This document shows positions 1-5,463 of a stretch of DNA of 7,288 bases, in pieces. The position numbers and the translations under genes are program-made. Source of the stretch: an uncultured Bacilli bacterium. GTDB lineage: Bacteria > Bacillota_I > Bacilli_A > RF39 > UBA660. Location: the NCBI GenBank assembly GCA_934167785.1, contig CAKPLX010000057.1, forward strand, positions 1 through 7,288. The letters run 5' to 3'. Under the pieces are notes generated by a model that ran no database searches, had not been told where the DNA came from, and was given only the letters and a program-made list of their open reading frames with translations. The first letter of the stretch is position 1, and every line of letters begins with the position of its first letter.

Positions 1-124
1 AATGTATATCCTTTTTATGTGTAGCAGATTCCAGCATACACCTTGTTACTGCTAATGTTTTTTGAATTCCCTGCGTCCTATAAAGATTTAATATTTCTTT
101 ATTCGTTTTTTCTTTATAATCCAT
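1..124 (-). CDS. Start of a further gene, truncated by the window edge, unknown function
   Basis: An ATG at 124 follows GAGGTGAT at good spacing (7 bases after GAGG) and opens a frame of 41 codons with no stop, continuing off the left edge. The visible N-terminus begins MDYKEKTNKEILNLYRTQ, is lysine-rich and probably helical. It is too short to assign to a family. Because the operon terminator lies directly before the ribosome-binding site, this gene must be expressed by read-through or from a promoter inside the end of the preceding gene; I could not pick out a convincing promoter there. Confidence 0.6.
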   Translation of the reverse strand, partial: MDYKEKTNKEILNLYRTQGIQKTLAVTRCMLESATHKKDIH

Positions 125-135
125 GACATCACCTC

Positions 136-168
136 AAAAATAGGAGTACCTTGTTACAGGTACTCCTA
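136..168 (-). terminator. Rho-independent terminator at the end of the operon
   Basis: A perfect 10-bp inverted repeat (TAGGAGTACC / GGTACTCCTA), extendable by one A-T pair, has a 6-base loop and is followed on the minus strand by five T residues. It begins 6 bases after the TAG stop of the DUF5688-like gene. On the plus strand no T-run follows, so it acts in the operon direction only. The next gene's ribosome-binding site begins right at the end of the T-run. Confidence 0.85.
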
Positions 169-174
169 CTAAAA

Positions 175-1236
175 CTAGATAATTTGCATTTCATCACTCA
201 ATCTGTCGTAGTAATAAACATTATCAGACAGATAAATCTCCTCAGCTACGAAAAGGGAATTAGTTTCTTTCACTAGCGCTTTAATTTCATCTATATCTAT
301 ATCCTCTTTCGAAGCCTTAAGAGCTAAGATTTCTTGAGTACTGCTAGGTATTAGAACTAAATCCGTATCATGCTCCTTTGCATACACTTTTAATTCATCA
401 GAAACAAGTGCAATAGCTCCGTATGCTCCAGTTGATGCTATGCGCAATAGCATTTCATCCTGAAAAGGAAAGCTCTCCTTGTATCTTTCTTCCAAAAATT
501 GTTGCAATGACATAATAGAAAACTTGATTTTACTCAAAGCTTTTTCTAATAGCTGCTCAAACGAGAAATCGTATAACTCACAGAGATCATTAGTAATAAT
601 TACGGAGAATTCTGAATCAGAAAAGCGTAAAATTACTGATAAATCTAAAACATCTTTATGAGGGACTTTTTCTAATAGCTCTGCATTCTTTGCAGTGTTG
701 ATTAGTTGTGCCTCCAGATTCCTATTGAAAAATAGCTTTTCGAAATCCAATTGCGGCATAGATCTTATACAATTTTTTACATAAGCTACAAAGTCTGCAA
801 ATGAGACAACATTTTCAAAGAAAACTTGCACAGGCAAAGTAAATCCTAGTCCATCACCCTGCGGGACAGCAGCAATTGTTTCACTACAATCATTGACATG
901 TCCGCGCTTGTCAAACCGAAACGTATATTCTTTACAATTACGTTCACACAGTTTAATGCAGATCTCTCGATAATCCTCATAAGTAAGCCAATCATATGGA
1001 TTTATGCGTCTTTGTGAAACATCTTTCTCTGTTACAATCACAGGAAATACTCGCAAGAGCGTTAATCCATATTGATCTTCAAACATGCTCTCAAGATCCT
1101 CCAGACTATCTGGTTTCTCTTGCGAGATATCTTTGACATTCATCAAGAGTTCTCCATCTACTTTTAAGATGATGCATGCAAAGCTCTCTCCCTCTTTTAA
1201 TACTGTTTTGTCACACTGAACTGGTCTTTTTCTCAT
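175..1236 (-). CDS. DUF5688-like protein with extra N-terminal region, unknown function
   Basis: This is a 353-residue protein. The central and C-terminal parts follow the DUF5688 pattern common in Lachnospiraceae: INTAKNAELLEKVPHKDVLDLSV (179-201), then an F/W-x-x-x-x-x-L-x-x-A segment (226-233), then YGAIALVSDEL (272-282), the family-like LIPSSTQEI (295-303) and LSDNVYYYDR (336-345). The family has no known biochemical function, although its members are often found on accessory elements. The first 110 or so residues are not typical of the family and include an acidic segment (40-54) and several cysteines. There is no signal peptide or membrane span, so it is probably cytoplasmic. It is the last gene before a strong terminator, 30 bases after a short hairpin. 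The family assignment is from memory of the pattern, not a search. Confidence 0.75.
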   Translation of the reverse strand: MRKRPVQCDKTVLKEGESFACIILKVDGELLMNVKDISQEKPDSLEDLESMFEDQYGLTLLRVFPVIVTEKDVSQRRINPYDWLTYEDYREICIKLCERNCKEYTFRFDKRGHVNDCSETIAAVPQGDGLGFTLPVQVFFENVVSFADFVAYVKNCIRSMPQLDFEKLFFNRNLEAQLINTAKNAELLEKVPHKDVLDLSVILRFSDSEFSVIITNDLCELYDFSFEQLLEKALSKIKFSIMSLQQFLEERYKESFPFQDEMLLRIASTGAYGAIALVSDELKVYAKEHDTDLVLIPSSTQEILALKASKEDIDIDEIKALVKETNSLFVAEEIYLSDNVYYYDRLSDEMQII

Positions 1237-1244
1237 TTTATTAA

Positions 1245-1250
1245 CCACCT
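1245..1250 (-). promoter_or_regulatory. Ribosome-binding site that fixes the DUF5688-like gene start
   Basis: AGGTGG lies 8 bases before ATG at 1236. An in-frame GTG at 1248 overlaps this site, which argues against its use as a start. The site has one mismatch to AGGAGG and is weaker than those of the other genes. Confidence 0.7.
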
Positions 1251-1252
1251 TT

Positions 1253-1268
1253 CTGGCTAGAAAGCCAG
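1253..1268 (-). promoter_or_regulatory. Short hairpin before the DUF5688-like gene
   Basis: A perfect 6-bp inverted repeat (CTGGCT, loop TTCT, AGCCAG) fills most of the gap between the leucine-rich repeat gene stop and the next gene's ribosome-binding site. No T-run follows, so it is not an intrinsic terminator. It may affect mRNA processing or translation; the short stem could also be chance. Confidence 0.4.
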
Positions 1269-1278
1269 CATGATCGTA

Positions 1279-2016
1279 TTAAAAGAGTCCCATTTTATCG
1301 AAATTATCTGATGTATCGTTAAAGATTCTTACAATATCGTAATCGCTTAAACCCCAACTTGAAAAATCTGGTCGTTTTAAGGCAGGACATCCTGCAAGCA
1401 TTCCCTGTACTTTTTCTAAATTGCTACATGACCAGCTTTCTAAATCCAACTGCTTCAAGTTATGACACCCGCATGCAAATTTAGAAACGTTTCTTATATT
1501 AGGCGCATACCAATTCTTTACATTGAGCTCAATTAAAGCATAACAATGTGAAACAAATAATGCAGCTGATTCACATTTTGGTAGCTGCCAATTCTCACAA
1601 TTCAGTTTTTCTAAATTTTTGCACTGCCAGAACATTAGATCAACATTTTCAGCTTTACTCATATCCCAATTATGTAGATCAAGCTCTTTCAGTGAATTTG
1701 CTCCATCAAACATTAAAGTAAAACTCTTACCGGATGCGACATTCATTGTTTCAATACCAACAATCATCTTAAGGTTCGGACATCTTGCAAACATTTCATC
1801 GAATACAATAATTTCACTTGTATCTGAACCAGAAATATCAATCATTTCTCCCTTAAAACCAATAAATAGCCCATTAGCATCCTTCAATCCCTTGGGAATT
1901 ATGGTTTTTCCCGTAGTTCCTATGTATGTGATTGAGTCTTTTGTTGCCACGGTATCAATTGAATATTCATTTTCGTCGTACTCAAAATCACCTAAATTGC
2001 CTGAATATCTAATCAT
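1279..2016 (-). CDS. BspA-like leucine-rich repeat protein (DUF285-type 26-residue repeats), no signal peptide
   Basis: This is a 245-residue protein. Five tandem repeats of exactly 26 residues occupy 101-126, 127-152, 153-178, 179-204 and 205-230, with a looser 27-residue unit before them (about 74-100). The repeat pattern is MFxxCxxLxxLDLxxW followed by about 10 variable residues, as in the BspA/DUF285 family; each complete repeat keeps the Trp. Most family members are cell-surface or secreted proteins, but this one starts MIRYSGNLGDFEYDENEYSI with no signal peptide, membrane span or wall anchor, so it is probably cytoplasmic. The repeats usually mediate binding. The N-terminal 70 residues look like a beta-rich cap. 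The protein ends in DKMGLF, similar to the end of the preceding gene's product (KKMDLF). The partner is unknown. Confidence 0.85.
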   Translation of the reverse strand: MIRYSGNLGDFEYDENEYSIDTVATKDSITYIGTTGKTIIPKGLKDANGLFIGFKGEMIDISGSDTSEIIVFDEMFARCPNLKMIVGIETMNVASGKSFTLMFDGANSLKELDLHNWDMSKAENVDLMFWQCKNLEKLNCENWQLPKCESAALFVSHCYALIELNVKNWYAPNIRNVSKFACGCHNLKQLDLESWSCSNLEKVQGMLAGCPALKRPDFSSWGLSDYDIVRIFNDTSDNFDKMGLF

Positions 2017-2021
2017 CTTGT

Positions 2022-2027
2022 CCTCCT
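2022..2027 (-). promoter_or_regulatory. Ribosome-binding site overlapping the upstream stop codon
   Basis: AGGAGG lies 5 bases before the ATG of the leucine-rich repeat gene and shares two bases with the TAG stop of the 183-residue protein gene. Ribosomes finishing the upstream gene end on this site, a layout typical of translational coupling. Confidence 0.75.
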
Positions 2028-2577
2028 AAAATAAATCCATTTTCTTAGATTCTGTAACTGGTTTTACTTTACCTGCGATGCCGCACTTTACTGCTACAGC
2101 TAATGCATCCTCTGCGGAACCCATTCTATTATGAATAACAGGAAACACCCTTGTAACTCCCATATACACTTCCTGATCCACTGGGTAATAATCCTTGCCC
2201 CAGTGTAATTGTGGAAAATATATCTCCAGCAATCTTTGATCTAAGTCTAAGAGCTGTAACACCTGATATGTTGCAAAAATATTTCGCTGCCCATATCCAT
2301 TAAAATAGATGTAAAAAGCTTTGTACATTCTGCAGCTTAATAACCAAACTGGTATCTCTCCTTGCTGCTTCCAAAGTTCATATTCCTTAGCAAACATATC
2401 GCTAAAATAATCAAGCTGCTGCTTAACAATATCCTTTATTGAATGATTGTCAGGATCCAAAGTATCTGCTAAAAGAATAACAGACTCCCTGGCTAACTCA
2501 CGCAAGGGGGTCTGTTTGTATTCATCAAAACCGGCTATGACAGAATCAATAGTTTTTATCATCATCCGTTCATTCAT
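2026..2577 (-). CDS. Hypothetical cytoplasmic protein ending in a KMDLF peptide
   Basis: This is a 183-residue protein of unrecognised family. It is mostly helical in character for about 120 residues, with an aromatic-rich stretch MYKAFYIYFNGYG (84-96) followed by FATYQVLQLLDLDQRLLEIYF. A short segment TRVFPVIHNRMGS (142-154) resembles a beta hairpin. There is no signal peptide or membrane span. The last residues are KKMDLF; such a C-terminal [xM/L][S/D]LF peptide resembles the beta sliding-clamp-binding motif (consensus QL[S/D]LF), although the leading Gln is Lys. Its start overlaps the preceding gene as ATGA, with AGGAGA as ribosome-binding site. Its TAG stop overlaps the ribosome-binding site of the next gene, so the two are likely translated together. 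Confidence 0.75.
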   Translation of the reverse strand: MNERMMIKTIDSVIAGFDEYKQTPLRELARESVILLADTLDPDNHSIKDIVKQQLDYFSDMFAKEYELWKQQGEIPVWLLSCRMYKAFYIYFNGYGQRNIFATYQVLQLLDLDQRLLEIYFPQLHWGKDYYPVDQEVYMGVTRVFPVIHNRMGSAEDALAVAVKCGIAGKVKPVTESKKMDLF

Positions 2578-2783
2578 TTGTTCATTCTCCTGTTTATTTC
2601 ATTTACTCGTGAAACTATAAGCAATAAAGGTTCTTCTGCCACACTGACAGAAGAACCTTCCTCTATACAACAATTGGCAATATCTTTAACAAGTTCACAG
2701 TATGCCTGCTTAAAATTTAATAACTCATTATAATATTGCTCAGTTATAGTAATCTCCTTATTAAAATTATTCATTTGCTTCAT
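2574..2783 (-). CDS. Small helical protein, unknown function
   Basis: This is a 69-residue protein that I do not recognise. The composition suggests two helices: residues about 12-42 (with YYNELLNFKQAYCELV) and about 52-68, separated by a Gly/Ser turn at 43-48. There is no transmembrane segment, signal peptide or metal site; the three cysteines (29, 38 and 39) are not arranged as a zinc knuckle. It is supported as a gene by its GGAGG site 7 bases before the ATG and by 4-base ATGA overlaps with the genes on both sides. It lacks the WXG motif of type VII secretion substrates. A small adaptor or subunit is possible. Confidence 0.7.
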   Translation of the reverse strand: MKQMNNFNKEITITEQYYNELLNFKQAYCELVKDIANCCIEEGSSVSVAEEPLLLIVSRVNEINRRMNK

Positions 2784-3352
2784 CTTAAATCCTCCACAAT
2801 GTATTCTGGAAAATTATAGATCTTGTATCGTTTTGTTGCATTTATATTCTTTGACCTATCAGATTTCAAGGTTTCTAACTCTGAAGCCTCTACTTCATAA
2901 AATTCAATTCTGAAGTATGTATCTGCAGAAAAATCCACTAAGCTGTCTGTTATAAGGTTTCCGGAAAAGACTACAGTGATTTCGATAATTCCGTTCACTA
3001 TTTTTGAGCTAATCACGCAATCATTTTGCATTTTATTAAGGAGATCATTTTTTAACTCATATTGAGTTTTCTGTTCTACGTAGTCATCAAATAGATACCC
3101 TTCTTGCTCCGTAACAGTAACACCTATTGCTGTATTACTTTCCGGAACATACATTGTAGTATCTCCCTCACTATACTTTATGAATTTTTCGTTATATTTG
3201 TCTTCCAAGTAGGAACACTCTTTAGTTTGCTCATCCTCCGAATTAAACATTTTTAATGGTCCATTTCGCAGATAAGCTACTAAAGCAAAGATAGCACCAA
3301 AAGCAAGAATTATAGCTAATGAACTTATAATGGTTTTTGCTTTACCGCTCAT
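2780..3352 (-). CDS. Single-pass membrane protein with extracytoplasmic domain, unknown function
   Basis: This is a 190-residue protein. A short basic N-terminus (Lys4, Lys6) is followed by one hydrophobic segment at about residues 7-28. The remainder, about 155 residues, is hydrophilic and mixed in predicted structure. The likely topology is N-in with the C-terminal domain outside. There is no lipobox and no clear signal-peptidase site, so it is probably membrane-anchored rather than secreted. The outer part begins with YLEDKYNEKF (48-57), a type of motif I associate with small clostridial membrane proteins of unknown function. Two cysteines (46 and 112) could pair. A strong ribosome-binding site (AGGAGG, 6 bases before ATG) lies inside the end of the polymerase gene, and the two genes overlap as ATGA. 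It could anchor the translocase or polymerase complex at the membrane; this is inferred from context only. Confidence 0.78.
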   Translation of the reverse strand: MSGKAKTIISSLAIILAFGAIFALVAYLRNGPLKMFNSEDEQTKECSYLEDKYNEKFIKYSEGDTTMYVPESNTAIGVTVTEQEGYLFDDYVEQKTQYELKNDLLNKMQNDCVISSKIVNGIIEITVVFSGNLITDSLVDFSADTYFRIEFYEVEASELETLKSDRSKNINATKRYKIYNFPEYIVEDLR

Positions 3353-5136
3353 ATAACACCTCCTAGATCCAGATCTTGAACACTGTTTATAAAAGCTGCA
3401 TCTGATTCCAGCGGTGTTCTGTTCACATCATAATCTAATCCAAGCTTTTTAGCATAGCGAACATACATATAATTTCCAAGTAAAAAAGCTGGTGACATTG
3501 AACTATCATTCCTGTATTGCACATTAATATAGGAATCCCCGATAAAAGACTCTTTTTCATCATGTGTTATATTTTGAATTATTCTAATTCCTTTATAACC
3601 AGCCCTTACAATATCCGGCTCTAACTTGCTTACCAGAGTAATCAAGTATTCGAGTTCATCATCAACTTTTACATTCAATAATGAATATTGAACCATATTC
3701 TTATCCGCACAGTATAATGTGTAAATACTCTTATTATCAGGCGTGTCCACCTTAGATACATTTAGTGTAAATACAGGTGGCATAGGATAAAAATCATTAA
3801 TTGTATTTCCAAAATCAATTTGTTCTATTTTGTCCTGATGCATCTCATAATTTACATGTACCTGATTTTCCAAATCTTCATCAGTTTTTTTGTAATAATA
3901 ACCAAAATTAAAATCCATTCGCAAAGGCGTCCAGTCATCAATCAGTATCTGGCTAAACTGGTTCAATATCCAGATATCCTTTAATACTTTCTTGTGTATA
4001 CGAAATACCGGTTCATCATGTCTGACATAGTACACACTTATGTCATCCTCATCGTACCCAAGATCTCTGAACTGCTTAAGTATTGCGAGAGTAGTCAAGC
4101 ATACAATCTCACTAGTTCCAGACTGTACTGGGGCATTCAGAGCATCATTCAATAAATCCGTTGGATTGTACTTATTACTAATACCCTCCAGATGCCCAAA
4201 GTAACTTTCTACGTATAAAGGCAACCCAATATCAATTCGATCCTTTATACGTTTTTCGTATTCAACATATTTAGGACATCTGTAAATGAAATCCACCATC
4301 TTTTTAATAAAAGGTTGCTCAGAAGCAACTACTGAATTTCTCGTGCCATATACAGTAGCTAAGGTTAAACGCTTGTATAACTGCCGCTCCTCCTTAAACC
4401 GATCCAAATCAAACGTAACACCCTCTGATGCTGCAACCATACGAGCAAGCGCCTCGTACTTATCATCATAAGCATTCATGATTTTATCGTTCTCCAAGCT
4501 GCGTAAGAATAGGTTATACGCAATTCGGAAATCCGATTGCCCAAAATCTCCCCATGCCAGAAAATAATCATTATCAACAGAAATACAATCATTATAAGAT
4601 TTTGGGATAGCAATAATATCCTCTTCCTTATAATTGTATCTCATATTTTTCTGTTGATTTACATGGAATACTAATTTTGACAACTCGATGCCATCACAAT
4701 TAACTCCTGCTTTCTGTGTATTTCTGGTAGTGTAACCTCTTATTTTTCCGTTTCTGGAAATAAGAGATCTTAGCTGCATATATTTTTCAATGAAATACAC
4801 AGCATGTCCATTTTGTAACAGTTTTTCTAATACTTTTTTACTATCCAGTGAATAATCTGCACTCTTTTTAGTAATAAAGTATCTTTCGGGGCAATTCTCA
4901 TATTCCATCAAAAACCGGATTACTACTGACTTTTCAAGATAGCTATAATCGCCACAGCTCTTATATAGCATATAATCGGTTAGATCCTTACGCAAAGTAT
5001 CCACTAAGCAATCTTCATAAGCTAAGGTCTTGATCATCTTATCACGATCATACACAATATAATTACGTTGGTTTAACTCTCTCTCATATTCATCAAAAGA
5101 GAAATTTACATAATCCTCTCTACGTAATTTATACAT
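3349..5136 (-). CDS. Divergent family A (Pol I-like) DNA polymerase with C-terminal extension
   Basis: This is a 595-residue protein. All core polymerase motifs of E. coli Pol I can be placed. Motif A is GDFGQSDFRI (196-205), with Asp197 matching D705 and Arg204 matching R712. The O-helix or motif B is R251-x3-K255-x3-L259-x3-Y263-G, matching R754, K758, F762 and Y766. N334-x3-Q338 matches N845 and Q849. Motif C is RHDEP (372-376), matching H881, D882 and E883. The catalytic aspartates are therefore present and activity is expected. Only about 110 residues precede the thumb/palm region, so there is no 5' nuclease and no 3'-5' proofreading domain. About 220 residues follow motif C, whereas Pol I ends about 45 residues after it; I do not recognise this extension. 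The gene overlaps the next one by 4 bases. A role in DNA synthesis during transfer or maintenance of a mobile element is inferred. Confidence 0.85.
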   Translation of the reverse strand: MYKLRREDYVNFSFDEYERELNQRNYIVYDRDKMIKTLAYEDCLVDTLRKDLTDYMLYKSCGDYSYLEKSVVIRFLMEYENCPERYFITKKSADYSLDSKKVLEKLLQNGHAVYFIEKYMQLRSLISRNGKIRGYTTRNTQKAGVNCDGIELSKLVFHVNQQKNMRYNYKEEDIIAIPKSYNDCISVDNDYFLAWGDFGQSDFRIAYNLFLRSLENDKIMNAYDDKYEALARMVAASEGVTFDLDRFKEERQLYKRLTLATVYGTRNSVVASEQPFIKKMVDFIYRCPKYVEYEKRIKDRIDIGLPLYVESYFGHLEGISNKYNPTDLLNDALNAPVQSGTSEIVCLTTLAILKQFRDLGYDEDDISVYYVRHDEPVFRIHKKVLKDIWILNQFSQILIDDWTPLRMDFNFGYYYKKTDEDLENQVHVNYEMHQDKIEQIDFGNTINDFYPMPPVFTLNVSKVDTPDNKSIYTLYCADKNMVQYSLLNVKVDDELEYLITLVSKLEPDIVRAGYKGIRIIQNITHDEKESFIGDSYINVQYRNDSSMSPAFLLGNYMYVRYAKKLGLDYDVNRTPLESDAAFINSVQDLDLGGVI

Positions 5137-5142
5137 TCCCAA

Positions 5143-5147
5143 CCTCC
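5143..5147 (-). promoter_or_regulatory. Ribosome-binding site that fixes the polymerase gene start
   Basis: GGAGG lies 6 bases before ATG at 5136, just after the zinc-ribbon stop codon. An in-frame TTG at 5142 directly abuts this site and cannot be served by it, so the ATG is the likely start. Confidence 0.85.
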
Positions 5148-5148
5148 A

Positions 5149-5409
5149 TCAACTATTAAATTTGTCAGCTTTGTATAATTCTGTAAAACCACACTCACTA
5201 CAAATAACACTTATAAATTCAGAAGCACTGGCTGAATAATTTCTACTAAAAACTCCTGCTTGATTCACAAAAGATGTGCTGTCGTATCTGGAGCATCCAC
5301 ATTTAGGGCAATGCCATCTACGAGAAACAACTGTCTCAGCTGCTGTGGTTTCTTTTTTCTCTTTTGGTACCTCAATAGTTTCACCTGCAAATTGATGCAT
5401 GCTAAACAT
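5149..5409 (-). CDS. Small zinc-ribbon protein (DUF2082-like, probable nucleic-acid binding)
   Basis: This is an 86-residue protein, using the ATG at 5409. A charged, probably disordered N-terminus of about 30 residues precedes a four-cysteine zinc ribbon: CPKC (Cys34, Cys37) and CSEC (Cys70, Cys73). The second knuckle continues as GFTELYK, which is characteristic of small bacterial zinc-ribbon proteins of the DUF2082 type, annotated as nucleic-acid-binding. Cys39 next to the first knuckle is extra. The gene sits between the translocase and the polymerase, and its stop lies only 12 bases before the polymerase start. An accessory DNA-binding role in the same complex is plausible but is inferred only from position. 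It could also be a generic zinc-ribbon protein with no specific partner. Confidence 0.8.
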   Translation of the reverse strand: MFSMHQFAGETIEVPKEKKETTAAETVVSRRWHCPKCGCSRYDSTSFVNQAGVFSRNYSASASEFISVICSECGFTELYKADKFNS

Positions 5410-5416
5410 GGGATCA

Positions 5417-5421
5417 CCTCC
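5417..5421 (-). promoter_or_regulatory. Ribosome-binding site that fixes the zinc-ribbon gene start
   Basis: The minus strand reads AGGAGGTGATCCC directly before ATG at 5409, with 7 bases between GGAGG and the start codon. An ATG six codons upstream (5427) is in frame, but this ribosome-binding site would then lie inside the gene, and that ATG has no comparable site of its own. The shorter start is therefore preferred. Confidence 0.85.
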
Positions 5422-5430
5422 TAACATAAA

Positions 5431-5462
5431 ATTGGATGGCTGCTTTTACACAACCATCCAAT
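5431..5462 (-). promoter_or_regulatory. Intercistronic hairpin after the FtsK-like gene (possible attenuator or weak terminator)
   Basis: A perfect 9-base inverted repeat (ATTGGATGG / CCATCCAAT on the minus strand) starts one base after the TAA stop of the ATPase gene. It can be extended by three more pairs (U-G, U-A, G-C), giving a 12-bp stem with an 8-base loop. Only four T residues follow, so as a terminator it is weak. It lies just upstream of the zinc-ribbon gene's ribosome-binding site. Partial termination, mRNA processing or 3'-end protection are all possible, and each could set the ratio of the ATPase to the downstream proteins. Confidence 0.6.
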
Positions 5463-5463
5463 A

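Noticed and set aside
1249..1278. The 6-bp hairpin as an intrinsic terminator.
   Set aside because: The stem is short and is followed by AAAGGTGG rather than a T-run.
1279..2016. The 26-residue protein repeats as a DNA tandem repeat or CRISPR-like array.
   Set aside because: The periodicity is at the protein level with strongly diverged codons; no direct DNA repeat with spacers is seen.
1619..2029. A 136-codon open frame on the plus strand.
   Set aside because: It lies wholly antisense to the leucine-rich repeat gene, whose exact 26-residue repeats prove the minus-strand frame; it has no recognisable domain.
4286..4471. A 61-codon open frame on the plus strand.
   Set aside because: It is antisense to the polymerase motif B region and has no independent support.
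5410..5427. ATG at 5427 as start of the zinc-ribbon gene.
   Set aside because: The strong GGAGG site at 5417-5421 serves the ATG at 5409 and would lie inside the longer frame.
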